Origin: Alphaproteobacteria bacterium
Lineage (GTDB): Bacteria; Pseudomonadota; Alphaproteobacteria; Sneathiellales; Sneathiellaceae
Direction of reading: 5' to 3'
Assembly: GCA_006226265.1 (NCBI GenBank)
Contig: SBHH01000207.1
Coordinates: forward strand, 1-6,083
Length of the DNA: 6,083 nucleotides
The position numbers and the translations under genes are program-made. Shown piece by piece: positions 1 through 5,773 of the stretch (position 1 is the stretch's first letter; every line of letters starts with the position of its first letter). The notes under the pieces are model-generated. The model saw nothing but the letters and a program-made list of their open reading frames with translations, did no database searches and was not told where the DNA came from.

Positions 1-100
1 CGAAAACCGTCAGAAGCGCAATACCGACAACATAAATGTTGTGCACTTTCAGGATTTTCCTGAGCGAGTTTCCCCATATGAAGCGTCTGTTTCCCTGCAT
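1..100 (-). CDS. N-terminus of probable membrane protein (partial, runs off left edge)
   Basis: An ATG at 98-100 on the minus strand opens a frame that stays open to the window edge, giving 33 residues. The start is polar and basic (MQGNRRF..., then SLRKILK), and from about residue 21 it turns hydrophobic (IYVVGIALLTVF), as expected for a cytoplasmic N-tail followed by a first membrane helix. It begins 20 bases after the stop of the TAXI binding-protein gene on the same strand, so co-transcription is likely. By context it could be the fused TRAP permease, but sensor kinases and diguanylate cyclases start in the same way, and too little is visible to choose. The ribosome binding site is weak (GCGGAA-like), and an in-frame upstream TTG around 124-126 is an alternative start that would overlap the preceding gene's end. 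Confidence 0.55.
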   Translation of the reverse strand, partial: MQGNRRFIWGNSLRKILKVHNIYVVGIALLTVF

Positions 101-120
101 CGCCCGTTCCGCTTCCGCCG

Positions 121-1140
121 TCAATTTGATGGACCATCCGGGATATTGAGCCCGATCTCGTGATAATATTTCAGCGCCCCCGGATGGAGCGGAACGCTCA
201 TGGAATCGAAGGCGGTTTCAAGGGAAATCTGCTTTAGCTTGGGATGCGATCCCGGCTTTGCAATCTCCGGAAGCAACTGCCAGAAACTCCTGGTAATGGC
301 ATAGATCTTTTTCGGATCCTCATCTTTACGGACAACCCAGAGTGCCGCAACGCCAAGCGTTTTGATCTCCCCAATCCCCTTGTAACTGCCCGCAGGAATT
401 ACCTGGCGCGAAAAGAAACTGTTGTCATGGATGATCTGATCAACAACCGACCCCTCGATATTGATAAGGGTGATCAGGTCTTCATCGGCAAGCGCGACGA
501 TAGCCTTGGACGGGCTGCCGGCGACAATGAAAAAGGCATCGAGGCTGCCGGCGCGCATTTTCTTCATGGCGGCCGCGGGTTTTACATATTGCGCCTTCAT
601 GTCCTTCTCGTCGATGCCGAAGGCGTTGAGAATGATGCGTGCATCGACCAATGTGCCGGACCCCGGATCGTCGAGCGAAACACGCTTGCCCACCAGATCA
701 TAGATCGAGCGGATACCGGACCCCTTACGCGCCACAAGATGGATATTTTCCATATACAGGCTGGCGATGGCGGCCACATCCTCGTAATTCCCGAGTTTGC
801 TGAAAATACCCGACCCGGTCGTTGCCCAATAGGCCACATCGGACTGCGAAAAGCCGCTTTCAACCTTTCGGTGGTGGATGTCCTCGATATTGGCAACAGA
901 CCCGTTGGAGGTCTGCGGAATCGCAAGAAGGCCCGGCACGCCACAACCGTAGCGGCCGCAATCCTGTTTGCGGCCGGGATTAGAAATGGCCTCTGCAATG
1001 GCTTGCCCAACCGGATAATAGGTGCCGCTCGTACCGCCGGTACCGATGCGGAAAATCTCGGGCGATCCTGCCTCGGCGGCAACAGCCATTGAAAGCCCTG
1101 CAATCAGGGCCAGAATACCGAATAGAAAGCTCTTCCGCAT
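121..1140 (-). CDS. TAXI family TRAP transporter solute-binding protein
   Basis: A 339-residue periplasmic binding protein of the TAXI group, which captures a small organic substrate for a TRAP-type secondary transporter; the ligand cannot be told from sequence. Residues 1-24 form a signal peptide (MRKS, a hydrophobic core, then an AEA-type cleavage site). The family signature IGTGGTSGTYYPVG follows at 32-45. Next come a Cys-containing insert (C61, C66, VPGLLAIPQTSNGSVAN at about 68-84), SQSDVAYWA at 98-106, and the C-terminal PLHPGALKYYHEIG at 317-330. The length is normal for the family. The start at 1140 is chosen because GGAG lies 6 bases upstream and the signal peptide begins there; the frame stays open back to 1281, but that extension contains nothing family-like. 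The downstream neighbour is a probable membrane protein. The permease is not visible within the window. Confidence 0.93.
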   Translation of the reverse strand: MRKSFLFGILALIAGLSMAVAAEAGSPEIFRIGTGGTSGTYYPVGQAIAEAISNPGRKQDCGRYGCGVPGLLAIPQTSNGSVANIEDIHHRKVESGFSQSDVAYWATTGSGIFSKLGNYEDVAAIASLYMENIHLVARKGSGIRSIYDLVGKRVSLDDPGSGTLVDARIILNAFGIDEKDMKAQYVKPAAAMKKMRAGSLDAFFIVAGSPSKAIVALADEDLITLINIEGSVVDQIIHDNSFFSRQVIPAGSYKGIGEIKTLGVAALWVVRKDEDPKKIYAITRSFWQLLPEIAKPGSHPKLKQISLETAFDSMSVPLHPGALKYYHEIGLNIPDGPSN

Positions 1141-1374
1141 GCCCTGCTCCACCTCCATGCGCCAACATCCTTTTTGCCTCCGGCAAATAGCTGCGGAGAC
1201 AAGTTCTGAAAGGAGTAGCACCGCCTTAGTTAACAGCGGGTAAACAACCGCCATTTTCCGGTTAAAAACGGACAGTTCCATGAGAAGCGGGCATTGTGCC
1301 CCACAGGAAAATGGTGCTATCGTGTTTACGCGGCAAGCCCAGCCCGCAGAAAATCACCAGATCGAAGTCAAACC
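1141..1374. promoter_or_regulatory. Divergent intergenic region between TAXI gene and hydrolase operon
   Basis: These 234 bases separate two divergent transcription units and must contain both promoters. A weak candidate promoter for the plus-strand operon is TTGTGC at 1294-1299 with CTATCG at 1317-1322 (17-base spacing); it matches consensus poorly. A short inverted repeat, TTTGCC at 1173-1178 and GGCAAA at 1182-1187, lies in the likely leader of the TAXI gene. A more AT-rich patch around 1228-1270 is the likely area for the minus-strand promoter, but no clear boxes are seen. Confidence 0.4.
1147..1156 (-). promoter_or_regulatory. Ribosome binding site deciding the TAXI gene start
   Basis: On the minus strand GGAGGTGGAG precedes the ATG at 1140, with the proximal GGAG ending 6 bases before the start. 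This site supports 1140 over the in-frame ATG at 1158, which would overlap the Shine-Dalgarno sequence itself. Confidence 0.75.
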
Positions 1375-2226
1375 ATGCCGGATGCTCAAGAGACAGAGAG
1401 GCTGAATATCGAATATCTGCCGCGCCTGACCGTGCCGGATGCTCCCCGCTATTTCGAGCATGCCGCGACCCGATCTGAGCTGGCACGGGAGGAACTTACC
1501 TGCCATCTCGATTTGCCATACGGCTCCGGCGATCTCATGACCCTCGATGTTTTCCCCGCTGCCACAAAAAACGCGCCCGTTTTCATCTTCATTCACGGCG
1601 GATACTGGCGCGCGCTTTCGAAAAGCTTTTATAGCGAGGTTGCGAAGCCCTTCGTCGCTGCGGGCGCAACTGTGGTGCTGCCCGACTATGATCTTTGCCC
1701 CAAGGTCACCATCACCCAGATCGTCGCCGAGATACGCCAAAGCCTTCGCTGGATTTATGAAAATATCGGCGACTATAACGGCAATCGGCACGCGCTTTAT
1801 CTCTCCGGCCATTCGGCGGGCGGGCATCTGACCGGCATGATGATGACAACGGACTGGGAGGCGGAGGGACTGCCCGGCGACCTCTTAAAAGGCGCGGCGC
1901 CGTTAAGTGGTCTCTTTGATATCGAGCCGCATCGCCATACGGATTTGCAGACCGATCTCCGCCTGACAGCGGAGGAAGCCGCCGCCAACAGCCCGCAAAA
2001 TCTCGACCTTACCGTCGATTGCCCGGTTCTTTGCGCCGTCGGCGGGGGGGAGAGCGGCTCCTTCCACCGCCAGTCCCGCGACTTCGCCGATAAATGCCGC
2101 GCGGCCGGTCTCACATGCGATCTTTATGAGACCGGCGCCGACAATCATTTCGACATTACTGACCGGCTCAATAACGCGGCCGACCCCCTGACCCAAGCCC
2201 TTCTCTCGATGATGGAGCTAACCTGA
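1375..2226 (+). CDS. Alpha/beta hydrolase, kynurenine formamidase (arylformamidase)-like
   Basis: A 283-residue cytoplasmic serine hydrolase with no signal peptide. The oxyanion-hole motif HGGYW is at 74-78 and the nucleophile elbow GHSAGG at 145-150, with Ser147. The acid region GGGESGSFHRQS is at 223-234, where Glu226 sits at the position that is Asp in eukaryotic kynurenine formamidases. The catalytic His is likely His258 (DNHFDIT). HGGYW and the (D/E)S-x-x-F-x-x-QS block are typical of the BNA7/arylformamidase-like branch, which hydrolyses N-formyl or ester bonds of small molecules. No other kynurenine-pathway gene is visible, so formylkynurenine as substrate is unproven. The start at 1375 has a weak GAAG 7 bases upstream; an in-frame TTG at 1294 would add 27 residues of unlikely composition. 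The stop overlaps the LysE start (TGATG), making this the first gene of a three-gene operon. A run of seven G (2044-2050) precedes Glu226. Confidence 0.88.
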   Translation: MPDAQETERLNIEYLPRLTVPDAPRYFEHAATRSELAREELTCHLDLPYGSGDLMTLDVFPAATKNAPVFIFIHGGYWRALSKSFYSEVAKPFVAAGATVVLPDYDLCPKVTITQIVAEIRQSLRWIYENIGDYNGNRHALYLSGHSAGGHLTGMMMTTDWEAEGLPGDLLKGAAPLSGLFDIEPHRHTDLQTDLRLTAEEAAANSPQNLDLTVDCPVLCAVGGGESGSFHRQSRDFADKCRAAGLTCDLYETGADNHFDITDRLNNAADPLTQALLSMMELT

Positions 2227-2867
2227 TGCATGCCTCGCTGATCCTCCTGTCCGTGTTCGGAATTTTCATTCCCGCCCTGATGCTGCCGGGACCGGATTTT
2301 ATCGGCGTGGTTCGCTCCTCCATGACCGGGGGGACGAAATCGGGGCTCTTCACCACACTCGGCGTCTCCATCGGCCTTCTCATGTATGCGAGTTTAAGCC
2401 TCCTGGGTCTCTCCGCCATTCTCGTGCAATATGAATGGCTTGCCTGGGGGGTCAGGGCTCTGGGCGCGGGGTACCTCATTTATCTCGGCCTTCGCCTGCT
2501 TTTTTCGAAGGCGGCCCGGATCGAGCTTGAAGAAGGCAAAGGGGCCCGCACAAGCTCGACGAAAAACCCCTTCCTTTTCGGCTTTCTCGTCACCCTCACC
2601 AACCCGAAGGCCATGGTGCTTTTTACCAGCGTTTTCGCGACCGCCGTCACCGCCGAGACGCCAACCTGGCTCCTCTTCCTTATGATTGCGCTGGTCTTTT
2701 TAAGCGCCCTTCTCTGGTATTCGATCGTCAGCCTCTTCATGTCCTCGAAGCCCGTCATGCGCCGCTTTGAAAAGGCCAGCCAGATTATCGAGCGCACCGC
2801 CGGCGCCTGCTTCATCCTGATCGGCGGCAAACTCCTCACCGACGCCCGCAACCCGTTCAGCACATGA
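2226..2867 (+). CDS. LysE/RhtB family amino-acid exporter (translocator)
   Basis: A 213-residue inner-membrane protein of the LysE superfamily, whose members export amino acids and related metabolites using the membrane potential or proton gradient. The N-terminal helix ends in the family hallmark PGPDF (21-25), followed by the SSMTGGTKSGLFTTLGVSIG loop and helix (31-50). Further hydrophobic segments lie at about 52-68, 73-93, 116-140, 147-170 and 190-205. The second-half signature (NPFLFGFLVTLTNPKAMVLF) is at 114-133. Length and helix pattern are normal. The ATG shares one base with the hydrolase stop (TGATG), and GGAG at 2214-2217 lies 8 bases upstream, so translation is probably coupled. 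The substrate cannot be assigned; homoserine/threonine- or lysine-type cargo are only family possibilities. Confidence 0.93.
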   Translation: MHASLILLSVFGIFIPALMLPGPDFIGVVRSSMTGGTKSGLFTTLGVSIGLLMYASLSLLGLSAILVQYEWLAWGVRALGAGYLIYLGLRLLFSKAARIELEEGKGARTSSTKNPFLFGFLVTLTNPKAMVLFTSVFATAVTAETPTWLLFLMIALVFLSALLWYSIVSLFMSSKPVMRRFEKASQIIERTAGACFILIGGKLLTDARNPFST

Positions 2868-3352
2868 ATTGCTTAATCCGCAAGGAACGATCCGACGATA
2901 CAGCCTCAATTCAAAATTTGGTGGCGGCAGCTTTCGGGCAGCCGGAAGAAGCGGAACTTGTCGGCAAATTACGTCGGGATGGTGATCTTTGTCTTTCGCT
3001 GATAGCGGAACAAGGCGGTCAGATAATCGGCCATATTGCGCTTTCGCGCCTTAAATCACCGGCAAAGGCCGTGGCGCTAGCCCCCGTATCTGTTCATCCG
3101 GAACAGCAGGGCCTTGGCATTGGCGGTAAGCTGATAAACGAAGCCATCTCCCATGCCCTCGAAGACGGCGAAACACTCATCTTCGTCCTTGGCGATCCCG
3201 GTTACTACACCCGTTTCGGTTTTACAACCGGCGCGGCTGAACCTTTCGACTGCATATACGCCGGACCCTATTTCATGGCCAAGCCCCTTACAGCATCTGC
3301 GACAGCCCCTGCGCCTGTCATCTATCCGGATGCATTTGAAGGGTTGGAATAG
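2864..3352 (+). CDS. GNAT family N-acetyltransferase, YhbS-like
   Basis: A 162-residue cytoplasmic acetyltransferase that transfers an acetyl group from acetyl-CoA to an unknown amine. The N-terminal strand and helix (IRKERSDDTASIQNLVAAAF, 5-24) are typical of GNATs. The acetyl-CoA binding motif A is at 72-90 (LAPVSVHPEQQGLGIGGKL), with the pyrophosphate loop QQGLGIGG at 81-88. The YhbS-type block VLGDPGYYTRFGF is at 108-120. Length is typical. Its ATG overlaps the LysE stop by four bases (ATGA), and no clear Shine-Dalgarno sequence precedes it, so translation likely depends on ribosomes finishing the exporter gene. The operon placement suggests it modifies a compound related to the exporter or hydrolase substrate, but this is inference. 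It ends the operon, facing a convergent membrane-protein gene 45 bases away. Confidence 0.92.
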   Translation: MNCLIRKERSDDTASIQNLVAAAFGQPEEAELVGKLRRDGDLCLSLIAEQGGQIIGHIALSRLKSPAKAVALAPVSVHPEQQGLGIGGKLINEAISHALEDGETLIFVLGDPGYYTRFGFTTGAAEPFDCIYAGPYFMAKPLTASATAPAPVIYPDAFEGLE

Positions 3353-3385
3353 CTATGAGCCGCCGTATACGTTTTGGGCTATAGC
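3352..3385. other. Imperfect inverted repeat in convergent intergenic gap (possible terminator)
   Basis: GCTAT-G-AGCC (3352-3361, one bulged G) can pair with GGCTATAGC (3377-3385), giving nine base pairs around a 15-base loop. The left arm starts on the last base of the GNAT stop codon. It lies between two converging genes, where a bidirectional terminator would be expected, but no T-tract follows on either strand, so an intrinsic terminator is only a weak possibility. Confidence 0.35.
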
Positions 3386-3397
3386 GTCTCCTTCCCC

Positions 3398-4000
3398 CTA
3401 CATCTTCGCAATTTGCCGGTCGTGCCATTTTGAGAGGAACAAGAGCGCGCAAATCGCGCCCACGAGGGCCATGGCCATGTCTTTCTGGGTGTCCCAGATA
3501 TCGCCTTGTGTTGCGAGGAAGGCGTCGGCATTGGTGCCCGAAAGGACGGCGACGGTCCATTCGATCAGTTCGTAAAAGGCGCTGAAGGCGAGGCAGACGG
3601 AAAGGATGAGATAAATCCGCCATTTGGGCTTGGTGACGATCTCAAGGCGGATCATCAATTCCCGCGCGATGATGGCGGGGACGAAGCCTTGCGCGAAATG
3701 ACCGAGCCGGTCGAAATTGTTCCGCTCGAACCCGAAAAAGGGCTTGATCCAGTCAAAGAGCGGCACCTCGGCATAGGTATAATGCCCGCCCACCATCAGG
3801 ATAAAGCAATGCGGGAGGATGAGGACGTAAAGGAGCGGTGTTAAAGGGAATTTCGCCCGCGTTGCAATGAGGATCGCGAGGCCGATAAGTGCCGGCGCCA
3901 CCTCCAGTATCCAGGTGAAATAGTCCTTGGGATGGATCGCTGACCAAAGGAGCACGGCCGCATAAAGAAGCACCCAGAGTATCGGCCAGATTTTACGCAT
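3398..4000 (-). CDS. yjdF: YjdF family (DUF2238) integral membrane protein
   Basis: A 200-residue inner-membrane protein of the DUF2238/YjdF family, whose biochemical role is not established. Hydrophobic segments lie at about 5-22, 30-46, 55-71, 105-116, 129-147 and 176-190. Conserved polar motifs identify the family: GGHYTYAEVPL (71-81), NNFDRLGHFAQG (94-105), YELIEW (143-148) and ATQGDIWDTQKDM (163-175). The clustering of His, Asp, Glu and Trp in otherwise membrane-embedded stretches suggests a buried functional site, which is inference. The ATG at 4000 has a strong GGGGGGAG site 5 bases upstream, inside the 15-base gap after the VOC gene stop, so the two are almost certainly one operon. 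The length is typical and there is no sign of decay. Confidence 0.92.
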   Translation of the reverse strand: MRKIWPILWVLLYAAVLLWSAIHPKDYFTWILEVAPALIGLAILIATRAKFPLTPLLYVLILPHCFILMVGGHYTYAEVPLFDWIKPFFGFERNNFDRLGHFAQGFVPAIIARELMIRLEIVTKPKWRIYLILSVCLAFSAFYELIEWTVAVLSGTNADAFLATQGDIWDTQKDMAMALVGAICALLFLSKWHDRQIAKM

Positions 4001-4015
4001 CGCGGCTCCCCCCTT

Positions 4016-4429
4016 TTAAGCCTGAACGTTCGGCAGGCCTTTCAGTTCCACCACATTGCCCTCCGGGTCGGTGATGTAAAAGGACGGCCCGTCCCCTTCC
4101 GCGCCGTAGCGCTGTTTCACTTCCCCCGCATCGATGCCTTTCGAGGCGAGATAAGAGGTAATCTCCGCCGCATCGAAAGGCGCGATGGCGAGGCAGAGGT
4201 GATCGAGGTTGCGCGCCTCCAACCCCGGTGCTGCACCGCCCATGCGACCGAGCTCCCCCGTCACCGGCACAAGATCGATGAGGGACGACCCGGCGCGAAG
4301 CTGGTAAAGGCCGATTTCTTCCTGCGTCCGTTCAACGCTGCAGCCCAGCACATCGCGGTAAAAGCCCATCATCGCCTCCAGGTTCTTCACCCGCAAAACG
4401 AGATGATCGATATGCCTAATTTTAAACAT
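4016..4429 (-). CDS. VOC family protein (glyoxalase/dioxygenase fold, GLOD5-like)
   Basis: A 137-residue cytoplasmic protein made of two beta-alpha-beta-beta-beta modules of the vicinal oxygen chelate superfamily. The first module opens with IRHIDHLVLRVKNLEAMMGFY (4-24) and the second with NLDHLCLAI (74-82), ending in FYITDPEGNVVELKG (117-131). Likely metal ligands, placed by family pattern, are His9, Asp52 (in SLIDLVP), His77 and Glu129. The overall pattern resembles the GLOD5-type uncharacterised glyoxalases rather than true glyoxalase I, extradiol dioxygenases or bleomycin-binding proteins, so the reaction is unknown. The start at 4429 is supported by GGAGGT at 4436-4441, 6 bases upstream. 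It is the first gene of a minus-strand pair with yjdF and is divergent from a lipocalin-like gene. Confidence 0.9.
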   Translation of the reverse strand: MFKIRHIDHLVLRVKNLEAMMGFYRDVLGCSVERTQEEIGLYQLRAGSSLIDLVPVTGELGRMGGAAPGLEARNLDHLCLAIAPFDAAEITSYLASKGIDAGEVKQRYGAEGDGPSFYITDPEGNVVELKGLPNVQA

Positions 4430-4537
4430 GCGATTACCTCCGGCAGACTAAATTAAAATAATTCAATATTACAGGTTTTCTCTTTAACACCAAACTGTTA
4501 GGCTCATCGAAAAACAGACAGGATGAGGTATAGTAAC
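4430..4537. promoter_or_regulatory. AT-rich divergent promoter region (VOC operon / lipocalin-like gene)
   Basis: G+C drops to about 28% over 4441-4500 (17 of 60), far below the flanking genes. For the VOC gene (minus strand), a candidate promoter is TTGGTG (4488-4493) with TAATAT (4466-4471), 16-base spacing. For the plus-strand gene, TTAACA at 4484-4489 resembles a -35 box, but the -10 that would pair with it (TCGAAA at 4507-4512) is poor. The inverted repeat TAACA-N6-TGTTA at 4485-4500 overlaps both candidate -35 boxes and could be an operator. The boxes are by-eye matches only. Confidence 0.45.
4525..4528 (+). promoter_or_regulatory. Ribosome binding site deciding the lipocalin-like gene start
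   Basis: GAGG, within GGATGAGGT, ends 9 bases before the ATG at 4538. The alternative in-frame ATG at 4523 overlaps this site and has no good ribosome binding site of its own, so 4538 is preferred. Confidence 0.6.
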
Positions 4538-4948
4538 ATGTTTTCCGAAAAAGATCTGATCGGCAGCTGGACGCTTCTAAGCTGGCAGGGCTTCAAAAAC
4601 GGCACACCTGCGGGCTTCCCGATGGGGGAGGATGCGCAGGGCCAGATCATCTATTCGGCGGAGGGACGGATGTCCGGCTTTCTCATGCGCGCCGATTTTG
4701 CGCGTGCGACGCGCGGCACGCCTGCCCAGTATAACACCAGCCTCGCCTACGGCGGCACCTTCCGTGTCGAGGGGGATGAGGTAATCCACGACGTGATCTA
4801 TGCGACCATTCCGCATTGGATCGGCACGCCGCTGGTCCGCAAAATCGAGCGGAAGGGCAAAAACATCCTCCTTAAAACGGCGCCGGAAACCTCGAACTCC
4901 GGTGCGGTGCATGAACATCTCCTGCTCTGGCAGCGGGTCGGCGGATAG
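4538..4948 (+). CDS. Lipocalin-like domain protein
   Basis: A 136-residue single-domain protein of the bacterial lipocalin-like group (PF13924 type), with no signal peptide. It starts with the family opening DLIGSWTLLSW (6-16). Next come EDAQGQIIYSAEGRMSGFLMR (31-51) and the central YGGTFRVEGDEVIHDV (71-86) with IPHWIGTPLVRKI (91-103). The last strands are KNILLKTAP and HEHLLLWQRV. The pattern predicts a small beta-barrel that could bind a hydrophobic ligand or act on a polyketide-like compound, as some family members found in biosynthetic clusters are thought to do; no such cluster is visible here. It is transcribed away from the VOC gene and converges on the enoyl-CoA hydratase gene, with only 9 bases between the stops and no room for a separate terminator. 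Confidence 0.85.
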   Translation: MFSEKDLIGSWTLLSWQGFKNGTPAGFPMGEDAQGQIIYSAEGRMSGFLMRADFARATRGTPAQYNTSLAYGGTFRVEGDEVIHDVIYATIPHWIGTPLVRKIERKGKNILLKTAPETSNSGAVHEHLLLWQRVGG

Positions 4949-4957
4949 CCGCTCCCC

Positions 4958-5749
4958 TTACCGGCCTTTCCAGTCGGGCGAGCGCTTCTCGGCGAAGGCG
5001 CGCGGGCCTTCCATCGTGTCTTCGGCGGCCCGCCAGGTCTTGAAGGCAGGAAGCTCTGCCTGACCTTTCAACGCGGCCTCCAGCGACGGCGCATCAAGGC
5101 CTTTCATCACCACTTCCTTGGAGGCGCGGATCGCAAGCGGCGCGCCTTTCAGGATTTTCGCGCACCAGCGGTCAATGGCCGCCTCAAGCGCATCCTTCGC
5201 GACCACTTCATTGACGAGGCCCAAGACCTCCGCCTCCCCTGCCGTGATGCTGTCGGAGGTGAGGATCAGGCCCATCGCCTTTTTAAGGCCGATCTGGCGT
5301 GAAAGCCGGTGCAACCCGCCGCCGATGGCGATGGCGCCGACCAGCGGTTCGGGAAGGCCGAAGCGGGCATTTTCCGTCGCAATGATCAGATCGCAGGCGA
5401 GCGCGATTTCGAACCCGCCGCCAAGCGCCACACCGTTCACCGCCGCAATCACCGGCTTGTCGAGATCGAACCGCTCGATCAGGCCCGCATAGCCGTTAGC
5501 GGGATATTCATGGCGCTTTTTCCCGTCGCTTTTCGCAATGGCTTTAAGGTCGCTGCCCGCGCAGAAGGCCCGCTCCCCCCGCCCGGTAAGGACGCAGATA
5601 TACTGATCATTGTCGGCCGCGAAGGCATCAAGGGCCGCCTGCATTTCCGCATGCATTTCCTTGTTGATGGCGTTCATCACTTCCGGTCGTTCGAACGTGA
5701 TGCGGGTGACGTGATTATGGGTTGTGACGGAGATAAATTCGTAAGTCAT
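4958..5749 (-). CDS. Enoyl-CoA hydratase/isomerase family protein, CaiD-like
   Basis: A 263-residue cytoplasmic crotonase-fold enzyme that would add water across (or isomerise) the double bond of an enoyl-CoA. The first oxyanion-hole segment is FCAGSDLKA (62-70) and the second is ALGGGFEIALACD (108-120). Both catalytic glutamates of hydratases are present: Glu114 (GGGFE) and Glu134 (FGLPE), so hydratase chemistry is plausible. The sequence resembles crotonobetainyl-CoA hydratase CaiD, notably AGLIERFDLDKPVIAAVNG (88-106) and the ending EDTMEGPRAFAEKR..WKGR (243-263). No carnitine genes are visible, so the true acyl-CoA substrate is unknown. The start at 5749 is supported by GAGGGAG at 5756-5762, 6 bases upstream; an in-frame ATG at 5773 would add eight residues and abut a large inverted repeat. 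It appears to be a single-gene unit. Confidence 0.93.
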   Translation of the reverse strand: MTYEFISVTTHNHVTRITFERPEVMNAINKEMHAEMQAALDAFAADNDQYICVLTGRGERAFCAGSDLKAIAKSDGKKRHEYPANGYAGLIERFDLDKPVIAAVNGVALGGGFEIALACDLIIATENARFGLPEPLVGAIAIGGGLHRLSRQIGLKKAMGLILTSDSITAGEAEVLGLVNEVVAKDALEAAIDRWCAKILKGAPLAIRASKEVVMKGLDAPSLEAALKGQAELPAFKTWRAAEDTMEGPRAFAEKRSPDWKGR

Positions 5750-5755
5750 GGAAGG

Positions 5756-5762
5756 CTCCCTC
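5756..5762 (-). promoter_or_regulatory. Ribosome binding site deciding the enoyl-CoA hydratase start
   Basis: GAGGGAG on the minus strand ends 6 bases before the ATG at 5749. It favours this start over the in-frame ATG at 5773, which has only the GC-rich repeat arm upstream and no purine-rich site. Confidence 0.7.
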
Positions 5763-5773
5763 TTGCGGGTCAT

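Noticed and set aside
244..1092. Long plus-strand open frame (282 codons) opposite the TAXI gene
   Set aside because: It lies wholly antisense to a clear TAXI protein, shows no recognisable domain, and its composition is that of a GC-rich shadow frame.
1173..1187. TTTGCC-TCC-GGCAAA as a regulatory stem
   Set aside because: Six-base arms with a three-base loop are short enough to arise by chance, and nothing else marks the site; it is only mentioned within the intergenic entry.
1141..1281. N-terminal extension of the TAXI protein
   Set aside because: The ATG at 1140 begins a clean signal peptide with a well-placed GGAG site; the extension would bury the signal peptide internally.
1294..1374. 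N-terminal extension of the hydrolase from a TTG start
   Set aside because: The extra 27 residues are rich in Arg, Cys and Pro with no family similarity, and the TTG overlaps the only candidate -35 box. The ATG at 1375 gives a normal N-terminus.
1354..1827. Minus-strand open frame of 157 codons opposite the hydrolase
   Set aside because: It is antisense to a gene with intact catalytic motifs and has no recognisable family features.
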